Below, in pieces: positions 12,031-19,738 of a stretch of 23,082 nucleotides of DNA. Numbering within the stretch: position 1 is the first letter of the stretch; each line of letters begins with the position of its first letter. The notes under the pieces were generated by a model. That model had not been told where the DNA came from. It ran no database searches and saw only the letters and a program-made list of their open reading frames with translations. This DNA comes from Methanobacteriota archaeon (GTDB taxonomy: Archaea > Nanobdellota > Nanobdellia > Woesearchaeales > SM23-78). The translations under genes and the position numbers were made by a program. The stretch covers positions 1 to 23,082 of the forward strand of contig DAOWFR010000078.1 of NCBI GenBank assembly GCA_030637925.1, given 5' to 3'.

Positions 12031-12747
12031 ATGGCGCAAAAAATGAAAAAGTCTATTACAGTCACAGTCCCTGCTTATAATGAAGAAGAGAATATAGAGC
12101 GAGTAGTTAGAAAGTATGATAAAATAGTGAAACAAATCTTTAATGATTATGAGATTATAATTTTTAATGACGGCAGTACTGATAAAACAGGTAAAATCGC
12201 AGACGCATTAGCCAAAGAAAACCCAAGAATCAGGGTTGTTCATAACAAAAAGAACAAGGGATTGGGTTATAACTTCAGAATTGGTTTAAAACTTTCAAAA
12301 AAGAATTATTATATAATGATCTCAGGAGAAGGAGAGACCTTTTCCAGCTCAATAAAAAGAATTCTTAGCAGCGCAGGAAAAGCAGATATTATCATACCCT
12401 ACGTGGGGAACCAACATATAAGAGAACGGTATAGGATAATAATATCCGAAGGCTTTACAGCCATGTTAAACCTGCTCTTCGGCTTACACTTGAAGTATTA
12501 TAACAGCTATGCTCTTCATAAAACCAAGCTCCTAAGACAAGTAAACTTGAGTACAAACAGCTTTGCCTATCAGGCCGAAGCCATAATTCAGCTAATAAAA
12601 TATAAAAAAGCACGCACATATATACAGGTTCCCTGCCTAACAAAGAGAACAACAGGCACATCATGTTTTAAAATGAAAAATTTACTTGGAGTTATTACGG
12701 CCGTGGTAACATTATTTTTTAAAATATATTTCAAGAAAAAAAGATAA
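12031..12747 (+). CDS. Family 2 glycosyltransferase, dolichol-phosphate sugar synthase-like
   Basis: A 238-residue GT-A fold enzyme: VTVPAYNEEENI (12-22), IIFNDGSTDKTG (44-54) and GLGYNFRIGL are the nucleotide-sugar binding segments of GT2 and match the dolichol-phosphate mannose synthase group. Where DPM-like proteins have an Asp-x-Asp metal motif this one has ISGEGETFSS (97-106), so the metal site is altered. The C-terminal part has a hydrophobic stretch (KNLLGVITAVVTLFF) that may anchor it. I infer transfer of a sugar from a nucleotide donor to a polyprenyl phosphate, supplying the GT-C-like enzyme encoded divergently; activity with the changed motif is uncertain. The heptose fusion gene follows 15 nt downstream. 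Confidence 0.85.
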   Translation: MAQKMKKSITVTVPAYNEEENIERVVRKYDKIVKQIFNDYEIIIFNDGSTDKTGKIADALAKENPRIRVVHNKKNKGLGYNFRIGLKLSKKNYYIMISGEGETFSSSIKRILSSAGKADIIIPYVGNQHIRERYRIIISEGFTAMLNLLFGLHLKYYNSYALHKTKLLRQVNLSTNSFAYQAEAIIQLIKYKKARTYIQVPCLTKRTTGTSCFKMKNLLGVITAVVTLFFKIYFKKKR

Positions 12748-12762
12748 AACAAAAAACATAAA

Positions 12763-13848
12763 ATGCCACTCAACATTAAAAAAGAAGTAGAAAAAAGTTT
12801 TGTTTCAAAGAAAATACTTGATTATTCAAGTGCAATAAAAAAGATTTCAGAGCTAAAAGAAAAAAATAAAACAGTAGGGCTTTGCCATGGTGGCTTTGAC
12901 CTATTACATCCTGGCCATATAAAGCATTTTGAGTCAGCTAAAAATCTTTGTGACTACCTCATGGTCTCAATTACCTCTGACAGGTTTGTAACATCAAGAA
13001 AGGGCTCTGGTAGGCCTATATTTTCAGATAAGCTAAGAGCCTATGCATCAGCATGCACTGAGTTTGTTGACTTTGTTGTAATTAGTGATTTCAAAAAGGG
13101 AATTGAGATTATAAAGAAGCTAAAGCCTTCTTATTACATAAAAGGACCTGACTTTATTCATAAAACAACACCAGGAATAACTGCTGAGAGACAAGCCATA
13201 AAATCAGTTGGTGGAAAGATGAAATACACTGATGACCCTGCTCTTTCAACAACAGAGATAATTAAGTACATAAAAGAAGAGCTTGACACTAAAAAACTTT
13301 TACTAATAATTGACAGAGATGGTACCATCATAGAAGATGTTAATTTTCTTGGTAAGAATAAGAACTGGCAAGAAGAAGTAAAGCTAAAGAAGGGTGTTGT
13401 TGATTTTATTTCATACTTACAAACCAAGTACAATAGTACTAAAGTCGTTGTAACAAATCAGGCTGGTGTTGCAAGGAAATATTTTGACTGTAAAAAAGTT
13501 GAAGAAATAAATGAATACATAAACGGTTTGTTAAGAAAAAAAGGCATAAGGATTGATAACTGGCAGTACTGCCCTTATTCTGACAGAGCCTATGCAGAGA
13601 AAAAGAAGAAAGAAGGCTTTGAATATGACCCTAAGTTTGTAAAAGACAAGACCAAGCGAAAGCCAAGCACAGAAATGGTTTTTGACAGCTTAAAAGAAAT
13701 AAACAGAGATATAAAAGAGTTTAGTGATATAATAGTTCTTGGTGACAGAGATGATGACAAAGGGCTTGCAGAGAACCTGAAAGCAAGGTTTATTGATGTG
13801 AACAATAAAAAGTATGAAGAACTTGTGAACGAAGTTAACAAGGATTAA
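12763..13848 (+). CDS. Fused heptose-1-phosphate nucleotidyltransferase and HAD heptose-bisphosphate phosphatase
   Basis: A 361-residue two-domain protein. Residues about 35-172 form a cytidylyltransferase-fold domain of the RfaE2/HldE C-terminal type: GGFDLLHPGHIKHF with HPGH at 49-52, GSGRPIFSDKLRA, KPSYYIKGPDF, and a Ser-Thr-Thr segment before the last helix. Residues about 178-350 form a HAD phosphatase of the GmhB/HisB-N type: DRDGT with Asp184/Asp186, VVTNQAGVARKYF, KRKPST with Lys300, and LGDRDDDKG with Asp328. Together they would remove the 7-phosphate from heptose 1,7-bisphosphate and activate heptose 1-phosphate with a nucleotide (ADP by family analogy). The GmhB zinc loop is reduced to a single Cys (QYCPYSD). 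In bacterial HldE the nucleotidyltransferase is instead joined to the kinase, which is a separate gene here. Confidence 0.88.
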   Translation: MPLNIKKEVEKSFVSKKILDYSSAIKKISELKEKNKTVGLCHGGFDLLHPGHIKHFESAKNLCDYLMVSITSDRFVTSRKGSGRPIFSDKLRAYASACTEFVDFVVISDFKKGIEIIKKLKPSYYIKGPDFIHKTTPGITAERQAIKSVGGKMKYTDDPALSTTEIIKYIKEELDTKKLLLIIDRDGTIIEDVNFLGKNKNWQEEVKLKKGVVDFISYLQTKYNSTKVVVTNQAGVARKYFDCKKVEEINEYINGLLRKKGIRIDNWQYCPYSDRAYAEKKKKEGFEYDPKFVKDKTKRKPSTEMVFDSLKEINRDIKEFSDIIVLGDRDDDKGLAENLKARFIDVNNKKYEELVNEVNKD

Positions 13849-13853
13849 ATCTC

Positions 13854-15281
13854 TTAAGGATTAGCCCTTATAAAGGTCTGTTTTCTTATCCCATCCAGTC
13901 TTTTCTTAGTTATGCCCATCATCTCTGCTATTTTTTTCCTTTTCACAGGCTCTAAGAAATTAATCCTATCCCATTCATAGGCTCTTAGGATTTTAAGGTC
14001 CTCGGGCCGGAATTCTTCTGTCTCAATCCATCCGTCAGTCCATAGATGTTGGTTAAAACTAAAGCCAGGCCTTAAGTATCCCTTCTCCTTGGCAATCTGA
14101 TACAACTCTGTGTTGGGCAAAGGTGTTGCAATGAATATCTTAGTATAATCTGCATTCAATTCCTCTGCAAACTTAAGGGTTTGTCTAATTTCAGACCATG
14201 TCTCACCAGGGAAGCCAATAATAAAGTTAGCAGTAATATCGATTTTCAGTTTTTTCATCTTAACAACCATTTTCTTTGCATATTCCAGGTCAATTGGTTT
14301 ATGAATAACCTCCTGTAACACTCTCTTAACTCCGGATTCAATTGCTATATTTATGTACTCGCACCCGCTTTTTTTCATAAGTTCAAGCATTTCTTCGTTC
14401 AATTTAAACACTGCCATTGCAATCGCATTCCACTTCAAATTCATCTTCTTGTCAATCATGAGTTGGAAGAACTTTCTTGCCCATTCTTTATTTACCAACA
14501 TGTTATCATCATCAAGAATCAGGGATTTAATACCATACTCCTTAATCAGGAACTCAATCTCTGCAATCATATTCTCTGGGCTTCGGTACCTTATCTTTTT
14601 CCCTGAAATAGCCCCTGCAGCACAGAAACAACAATTAAATGGGCAGCCTCTGGAAGCAAAGATATGAGTATAAGGCATGACCCTTGGCCTGTCAACACTT
14701 TCCCTTTGAATCTCTGTAGCGTACCGCATAAAGTCAACCTTGTGATAAGAAGGCATAGGAAGTTCATCCAAATCTTCAATAAATTCTGCCCGTGGGGTGT
14801 GGATTATTTCTTTGCCTTTTTTATAAAGAATGCCTTTTTTTGGCAGTTTACCCTTGCCATTAAAATAATCGCAGAGCTCCCTTAGAATATATTCGCCTTC
14901 TCCAACAACAACATAATCAATATACGGATTTTTTATTATGTTATCATAATCAGAAGTGGCATAAACCCCTCCAAAAATAGTTTTAATATTAGGACTGACT
15001 TTTTTAGCAATTTCTGCTGCAATCAAACCAGTTTCACCATACTCATTTGTCAGGACTGAAATACCAATAGCATCTGGCTTTTCTTTCTTTAAGAATTCGG
15101 TAAACTGCTCTCTAGTCAAGTTATCCTTGGTCGCATCTAAAATTTTCACATCATACTTCTTATCTATCATAGCAGAAAGAAGCATCAGGTTATAAGGATG
15201 CAATCCCCAAAGAGTTCTACTCTCATAACCCTTCAACCATCTAAAATTAGGGTACATTAGAATAACTTTTAAGCGTGCCAT
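13854..15281 (-). CDS. B12-binding domain radical SAM protein
   Basis: A 475-residue protein with an N-terminal cobalamin-binding-like Rossmann domain (about 1-140: KVILMYPNF, IGISVLTNEYGE, IFGGVYAT, VVVGEGEYILREL). The radical SAM core follows, with CxxxCxxC at C213/C217/C220 (ASRGCPFNCCFC) and later INIAIESG and ANFIIGFPGET. This is the BchE/HpnP-like class, which uses SAM radicals, often with cobalamin, for methylation or other difficult C-C or C-O chemistry. The substrate is unknown; the locus suggests a sugar or lipid. The ATG at 15281 is chosen over the TTG at 15299 because TTTAAAAG (15305-15312) is a TATA box 28 nt upstream of it. It converges with the heptose fusion gene 5 bp away. 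Confidence 0.88.
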   Translation of the reverse strand: MARLKVILMYPNFRWLKGYESRTLWGLHPYNLMLLSAMIDKKYDVKILDATKDNLTREQFTEFLKKEKPDAIGISVLTNEYGETGLIAAEIAKKVSPNIKTIFGGVYATSDYDNIIKNPYIDYVVVGEGEYILRELCDYFNGKGKLPKKGILYKKGKEIIHTPRAEFIEDLDELPMPSYHKVDFMRYATEIQRESVDRPRVMPYTHIFASRGCPFNCCFCAAGAISGKKIRYRSPENMIAEIEFLIKEYGIKSLILDDDNMLVNKEWARKFFQLMIDKKMNLKWNAIAMAVFKLNEEMLELMKKSGCEYINIAIESGVKRVLQEVIHKPIDLEYAKKMVVKMKKLKIDITANFIIGFPGETWSEIRQTLKFAEELNADYTKIFIATPLPNTELYQIAKEKGYLRPGFSFNQHLWTDGWIETEEFRPEDLKILRAYEWDRINFLEPVKRKKIAEMMGITKKRLDGIRKQTFIRANP

Positions 15282-15304
15282 TTTATATAAGATAAACAAA
15301 TGTA

Positions 15305-15312
15305 CTTTTAAA
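15305..15312 (-). promoter_or_regulatory. TATA box of the radical SAM gene
   Basis: TTTAAAAG on the minus strand is centred 28 nt before the ATG at 15281. This predicts a leaderless transcript separate from the upstream gmhA-like gene. Confidence 0.55.
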
Positions 15313-15345
15313 TTTAATGAATCTTAATGAATTCTAATGAATCTC
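15313..15345. repeat. Short imperfect tandem repeat between the radical SAM and isomerase genes
   Basis: TTTAATGAATC, TTAATGAATT and CTAATGAATC stand in a row, three near-copies of a 10-11 bp unit, just upstream of the radical SAM TATA box. Low-complexity slippage is the simplest explanation. Confidence 0.6.
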
Positions 15346-15373
15346 ATTCCTTTTTAGCAGATTTAGAGGGTTT

Positions 15374-15955
15374 TTATTCGGGTTCTGCAGGCTCTGTAGG
15401 TTCTGCAGTCTCTTTCAGATGAGTTGTCAAAAAATGACCAAAAACATGATGTATGTCCTCGCATACTTCATAAGCAGGATGCTTGAGATGAGCAGTATAA
15501 TCTGATAATTCTTTTAATTTGCCTCCTTCAAAACCAGTTACCCCTATTGTTATCAGACCATTCTTCTTTGCCCATTTTATTGCCTCAACAACATTTGGGC
15601 TGTTACCTGAACTTGATATCATAATTAATATGTCATTAGGCTCTGCCAGGTTTATCAATTGATGTTTAAAAACATCATTATAATGCTCGTCATTTGATAT
15701 GGCTGTCATATAGCTCATGTTATTAGTAAGACATATTGCCTTGTACCTTTTGAAATTCTTTGACCAGTCCTTTGTAGCACCCTTTGAAAGGTCACAGACA
15801 TAGTGTGAGGCTATGGCAGCACTACCACCATTCCCTCCAACAAATATTTTCTGGTTATTCTTGATTGAATTCCTAAGTATCTCTAGAATCTTATCATCAA
15901 ACTCAAATACATCCAATGCATCCTTAATTTGTTTTTTATACTCATCCCACTTCAT
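15374..15955 (-). CDS. gmhA: SIS-domain phosphoheptose isomerase (GmhA-like)
   Basis: A 193-residue SIS protein of GmhA length and layout. It has the phosphosugar-binding loop VGGNGGSAAIASHYVCDL (39-56), with His51 and Asp55 where GmhA has its metal-site residues, and SSSGNS at 114-119. Near the end EDIHHVFGHFL (166-176) carries the C-terminal Glu/His ligands. GmhA converts sedoheptulose 7-phosphate to D-glycero-D-manno-heptose 7-phosphate, the first step of activated-heptose synthesis. Its ATG overlaps the stop of the sugar kinase by 4 nt, so the next enzyme of the same route is encoded just upstream. The C-terminus is a short repeat, AEPTEPAEPE, from a 9-bp tandem repeat. DiaA-like regulators are an alternative, but the kinase linkage favours GmhA. 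Confidence 0.87.
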   Translation of the reverse strand: MKWDEYKKQIKDALDVFEFDDKILEILRNSIKNNQKIFVGGNGGSAAIASHYVCDLSKGATKDWSKNFKRYKAICLTNNMSYMTAISNDEHYNDVFKHQLINLAEPNDILIMISSSGNSPNVVEAIKWAKKNGLITIGVTGFEGGKLKELSDYTAHLKHPAYEVCEDIHHVFGHFLTTHLKETAEPTEPAEPE

Positions 15956-17040
15956 TTTAATACTTCTCTTACAAAAGCTAATAAGCTCTCCTTAGTAATG
16001 CTTTCTTTGTTCCCCATAATATTAGCAGCAATTCCACCTGCACAGTTCCCTATGAACGGGATTAATTCATTATCTGCTTTTGAATATGCACATAGTGAAG
16101 CTATTGCAAAGAGTGTATCACCAGCTCCAACAGTGTCTTTTACAGAGGAAGTAAGAATAGGTGCCTTAAAAATCTTACCTTTATTCAAATAAACACATCC
16201 CCTTTTCCCAGAGGTTACTAAAAAATTATTTAATTTAAAAGTAGTGCGACCTTCTTTTACTACCTTATCAATCTCTTCAAATCTTCTGGAAAGAGGTAAT
16301 CTTAATTCATCTTCAGACATGCTGATAAAGTCTGGTTTTTTATACAGGTTAGGATAATTATATCCCATGTTAGCACTATTTGACTGTGCATTTAATGCTA
16401 AGAATTTGGAGCATTCTTCTAGCTTATTTCTTATATCTTCATTTATAAATCCATGTCCAAAGTCTCCAATAATAACCAAATCATACTTAGGGATTTCCTT
16501 ATGTAAGAACTGTATGATTTCACTTGACAGGGCCTCTGTAATAGGTCTGTCATTCATGTACTCTACCTTGAACAATTTATTATTCCTATAAAAATCAATA
16601 TATCTTTTTTTGACTGTTGTATGCGCGTCTTTCTTTGTGAATACTTTCAGGTCGATGTTTTTTTTAATTGATTTTTTAATAAAATTTAATTTAGGTCTTG
16701 TATCACCTACTAAAGTAACTAATTTAATTTTCTTTACAAAATCGCTTATATGATTAGCAATCGCAAGAACCCCACCTGGATAAGTTTCATGATAGGTGTA
16801 TTCTACAGAAAGTATAGGGTCTTTAATGGCTCTTCCTTTAATTGCTGTAAAAACATACTGGTCTATTATGGTATCTCCTATAATCAAGACATTTAAATCT
16901 TTAAATCGATTAAACAGTCTCTTCATTTGTTTAATACTAAACTTCTTTTTTATTTTATTGACGTATTTCTTGGTTTTTTCCATCATTAAATCCCTTTTCC
17001 TCTGATTTCCTCTGATTTTTATGAAAGAATCTATTATCAT
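15952..17040 (-). CDS. PfkB-family sugar kinase, HldE N-terminal domain (heptose 7-phosphate kinase) type
   Basis: A 362-residue ribokinase-fold protein. After a basic N-terminal extension of about 48 residues come NVLIIGDTIIDQYVF (50-64), TYPGGVLAIANHI with the PGG substrate loop (88-90), TTVKKRYIDFYRNNKLFKVEY, and the catalytic DTVGAGDTLFA with GAGD at 305-308. The order and the TVK-R segment resemble HldE/RfaE kinase domains, which phosphorylate heptose 7-phosphate at C1. The linked GmhA-like gene and the separate nucleotidyltransferase-phosphatase fusion support this. Start choice is open: ATG 17040 has GTGATAA upstream, while the ATG pair at 16986/16983 follows GAGGAAAAGGGAT and would remove 18-19 residues. 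No nucleotidyltransferase domain is attached, unlike bacterial HldE. Confidence 0.87.
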   Translation of the reverse strand: MIIDSFIKIRGNQRKRDLMMEKTKKYVNKIKKKFSIKQMKRLFNRFKDLNVLIIGDTIIDQYVFTAIKGRAIKDPILSVEYTYHETYPGGVLAIANHISDFVKKIKLVTLVGDTRPKLNFIKKSIKKNIDLKVFTKKDAHTTVKKRYIDFYRNNKLFKVEYMNDRPITEALSSEIIQFLHKEIPKYDLVIIGDFGHGFINEDIRNKLEECSKFLALNAQSNSANMGYNYPNLYKKPDFISMSEDELRLPLSRRFEEIDKVVKEGRTTFKLNNFLVTSGKRGCVYLNKGKIFKAPILTSSVKDTVGAGDTLFAIASLCAYSKADNELIPFIGNCAGGIAANIMGNKESITKESLLAFVREVLK

Positions 17041-17051
17041 TTAAAAAGTTA

Positions 17052-18125
17052 TCACTTATCAATAGTACTTCTCGCATAATCCATCTTTATAAGGGCCCGA
17101 ATCACTTTTCCTTTTCCTAACGATTTGATTGCATCATTAATCTTGTCAAGAGAGTATGTTTTTGTTATTAACTTATCCACTTTAAGCTTTCCACTCAGAT
17201 AGTCCTGGATAAATAAAGGAATGTCCTTATCAGGCTTAACAGAGCCTCCCCAGCTACCAAAGATTTTTTTACCTTTGATAAGATCAAAAGGAGTTATCCT
17301 GATTTTTTCACCATAAGCAGGATTGCCTGCAATAATTGTTGTTCCAGTATCCTTAATAGCATCAAAAGCAGCCTCTATCATTAAGGGTATGCCTGCACAA
17401 TCCACAGAGTAATCCACACCCTCATTGTTTGTTATTTCTTTTATCTTAGCAACAACATCCTTAATATCCATTTCTTTAGGATTTACAGTGTGAGTAGCCC
17501 CGTTTTCTTTGGCAAACTCAAGCTTATCAGAATTAATATCTACTGCTATTATTGGAGAGACTCCTGCTGAGACTGCACCTAAAAGCACGCATGAACCTAT
17601 TCCGCCAATACCAAATATTGCTAAGGACTCTCCTTTCTTGGCTTTTAACTCATTCTTTACAATACCTACACCTGTAGGTACTGCACACCCAAAGAGGGCT
17701 GCAATATCAGGAGGAACTTCTTTAGGTATTTTTACAATCCTGTTTTCAGAAATAACTGAGTATTGATTAAACGTGGTTATTGCTCCAGAATTAATCTTCT
17801 TCTTGTCCTTATGAGTAGTATATGTGCAACTAGGCGCATCAATTCCTTCTCCCTTTATCCAAGTAAGAACCACATAATCTCCTTTTTTAACTTTCTTAAC
17901 TCCAGGACCTGTTTCCTCAACTATACCAGATGCTTCATGTCCCAGGGTGTGGGGTAAATACTTGTCAGGACCCTTATGAGCTTTTATCTCATTAATCTGC
18001 GCACGGCAAACACCACTGAATAAGATTTTTACCAGCACTTGACCATCTTGCAAACTAGGTATTTCAAGTTCTTCAACAACTAAAGGGCCATTTGTCTTAT
18101 ACAATACTACTCCTTTCATAATCAT
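17052..18125 (-). CDS. Medium-chain dehydrogenase/reductase, zinc alcohol/sugar dehydrogenase type
   Basis: A 357-residue MDR protein when started at ATG 18125, which has GAGGG 7 nt upstream; a longer reading to 18245 would run into the methyltransferase gene and lacks homology-like sequence. Catalytic zinc ligands are in place: Cys40 (GVCRAQ), His63-Glu64 (LGHEASG) and Cys147 (FGCAVPTGVG). The NAD(P) loop GIGGIGS is at 172-178 with an acidic Asp after the second strand (AVDINSDK), suggesting NAD. The four-Cys structural zinc lobe of ADHs is absent, and the segment holds a single Cys (APSC). I infer oxidation or reduction of a sugar or polyol alcohol group in the local pathway; the substrate is unknown. 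Confidence 0.85.
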   Translation of the reverse strand: MIMKGVVLYKTNGPLVVEELEIPSLQDGQVLVKILFSGVCRAQINEIKAHKGPDKYLPHTLGHEASGIVEETGPGVKKVKKGDYVVLTWIKGEGIDAPSCTYTTHKDKKKINSGAITTFNQYSVISENRIVKIPKEVPPDIAALFGCAVPTGVGIVKNELKAKKGESLAIFGIGGIGSCVLLGAVSAGVSPIIAVDINSDKLEFAKENGATHTVNPKEMDIKDVVAKIKEITNNEGVDYSVDCAGIPLMIEAAFDAIKDTGTTIIAGNPAYGEKIRITPFDLIKGKKIFGSWGGSVKPDKDIPLFIQDYLSGKLKVDKLITKTYSLDKINDAIKSLGKGKVIRALIKMDYARSTIDK

Positions 18126-18174
18126 GCTGCTTCCCTCACAATGAATCATAAAAACATATCCTGCTATAAACATA

Positions 18175-18831
18175 TCATGGTATGAACCAATAATAATCCC
18201 CTGTATAACCCACCTCCTCAAACAATTTTTTCCAGTCATTAACATGCATATAAGTCAGTCCTGTTAAATTCCATGCCTGCATCAACTCTTTTTCTTCATC
18301 ATTCCTCCAAGCATCAACAGTTATAAAAGCGTTTTTTCCTATTCTTTGAATTTCTTTTAAGCATTTCTTACACTCATCCAAAGGGATATTATGTACAGTT
18401 GTAATGGAAATCACCAAATCAAATTCTTTATCCTTGTACATGCTAAGATTATTGGCATTTCCCACTTCAACAAATTCTTTTACTTCTTCTTTTGCATTCT
18501 CAATTGCATATTCAGATATATCTATTCCTTTGACAATTAAGCCAGGCATGGCTTGTTTAAAATCATACAACATAAAACCTTTGCCACAACCAACATCCAG
18601 AATCTTATCTCCTGGTTTGAGATTATAATGTTTTATCATGTCCTGAACAACTTCAGCCCAGAATCGAGGATTATAATTATATCCTCCATACCCATGTTTT
18701 CTGTCGCCATCAAAAAACTCCTTGCCGAATTGCCTGGCAATTCTCCTATCTTCCTCAGTTTTTTCCTGAGCTCTTGCCTCAGGATCTCTTTTGGCCCGAG
18801 GATACTTTTCCATTAAGTTTATTTCTGCCAT
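18175..18831 (-). CDS. Class I SAM-dependent methyltransferase, nucleotide-sugar locus type
   Basis: A 218-residue Rossmann methyltransferase. Motif I ILDVGCGKGFMLYDF (77-91) binds SAM, KGIDISEYAIENAK is the acidic second-strand motif, and DLVISITTVHNIP is motif IV. The N-terminal FFDGDRKHGYGGYNYNPRFW (39-58) is a family-specific lid that I associate with methyltransferases in surface-sugar clusters. It lacks the N-terminal zinc domain of C-methyltransferases such as NovU/CloU. Methylation of a sugar hydroxyl, amine or carbon is inferred. It follows the SDR epimerase by 20 nt with AGAGGCTGAT as ribosome binding site, so both are in one operon. Confidence 0.87.
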   Translation of the reverse strand: MAEINLMEKYPRAKRDPEARAQEKTEEDRRIARQFGKEFFDGDRKHGYGGYNYNPRFWAEVVQDMIKHYNLKPGDKILDVGCGKGFMLYDFKQAMPGLIVKGIDISEYAIENAKEEVKEFVEVGNANNLSMYKDKEFDLVISITTVHNIPLDECKKCLKEIQRIGKNAFITVDAWRNDEEKELMQAWNLTGLTYMHVNDWKKLFEEVGYTGDYYWFIP

Positions 18832-18851
18832 AATTATCAGCCTCTCAGTTT

Positions 18852-19730
18852 TTAACCCATCAGGTTTAACCTTTCAATATATAAAGATATTCCTTGCTTA
18901 AGTGTTGTGAACTTAAAATTAGGGAAAAACTTATTTAACAAACCAGTATCATAAACCAACTCCTTTACACGCTTAGCACCCCCCTTTTCCTTTGGCTTGT
19001 ACTTAACAATAAAATCATTAGAAACACATAATTTAATAGTTTCAGCTATCTCTATTAATGAATAACTTTTGCCTGTGGCAACATTCAAAGTAGCGCTGAC
19101 CTCTTTATCTATAGCAATTTTAATAAGTCTGTAGACATCATCAACATACACAAAGTCACGTTTGTCCTTGCCATCGCCAAAAATAGTTACCTTGCCCTTA
19201 ATTGCTGAGTTTACAAACTGAGCTACTGTACTTTTGCCTTTATCATCAGGGCCATAGATTCCTGGAAATCTTAAGATTAATAAAGGGATTTTATTTTTAG
19301 AGCAACAGTTTTTAAGGATAAACTCACTAGATAGTTTGGATATTCCATAATAAGTGTTTGGAGATAGAGCAGAACTCTCAGATATTTGAACACCTGTTTC
19401 TACACTACCATATACATCAACAGAACTAATAAAAATTAACTGGGCAATTTTGTGTTCCCCAAGAAATCTTGAAACATTTTCTGCCATCTTAATATTTTTT
19501 ATCATTGATTCAAAGGAATCATCTTTTTGCCTGGTAATGGAAGAAGCCATGATAATAACATCATCTGAGGTTACATACGACAATGCCTTATTCATAGAGT
19601 CTGATGAGAGCAAATCACATTCTTTGGAAGAATAGCCCTTTACATCATAAGTTCTATCAGCAGAGAAATTTTTCATTAGATAACTGCCAATAAATCCGCT
19701 TGCACCTAAAATAATTATTTTCTTAACCAT
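18852..19730 (-). CDS. NAD-dependent sugar epimerase/dehydratase/reductase (extended SDR)
   Basis: A 292-residue extended SDR: ILGASGFIGSYL with G9, G12 and G15 for NAD(P), FISSVDVYG (100-108) with the catalytic Ser, and Y128xxxK132 (YYGISK). LRFPGIYGPDDKGKS and FGDGKDKRDFVYVDD are substrate-side motifs of the nucleotide-sugar group. It is shorter than the UDP-glucose-epimerase-like copy at 8338 and clearly a different paralogue. It could be a 4-epimerase, a 4-ketoreductase, or the HldD-equivalent heptose epimerase; sequence alone does not decide. It lies 8 nt after the downstream end of the aminotransferase pair and is cotranscribed with them. Confidence 0.87.
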   Translation of the reverse strand: MVKKIIILGASGFIGSYLMKNFSADRTYDVKGYSSKECDLLSSDSMNKALSYVTSDDVIIMASSITRQKDDSFESMIKNIKMAENVSRFLGEHKIAQLIFISSVDVYGSVETGVQISESSALSPNTYYGISKLSSEFILKNCCSKNKIPLLILRFPGIYGPDDKGKSTVAQFVNSAIKGKVTIFGDGKDKRDFVYVDDVYRLIKIAIDKEVSATLNVATGKSYSLIEIAETIKLCVSNDFIVKYKPKEKGGAKRVKELVYDTGLLNKFFPNFKFTTLKQGISLYIERLNLMG

Positions 19731-19738
19731 TTTATTTT

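Noticed and set aside
18126..18245. N-terminal 40-residue extension of the MDR dehydrogenase
   Set aside because: It would overlap the methyltransferase gene, the extension has no MDR-like sequence, and ATG 18125 has a good Shine-Dalgarno site.
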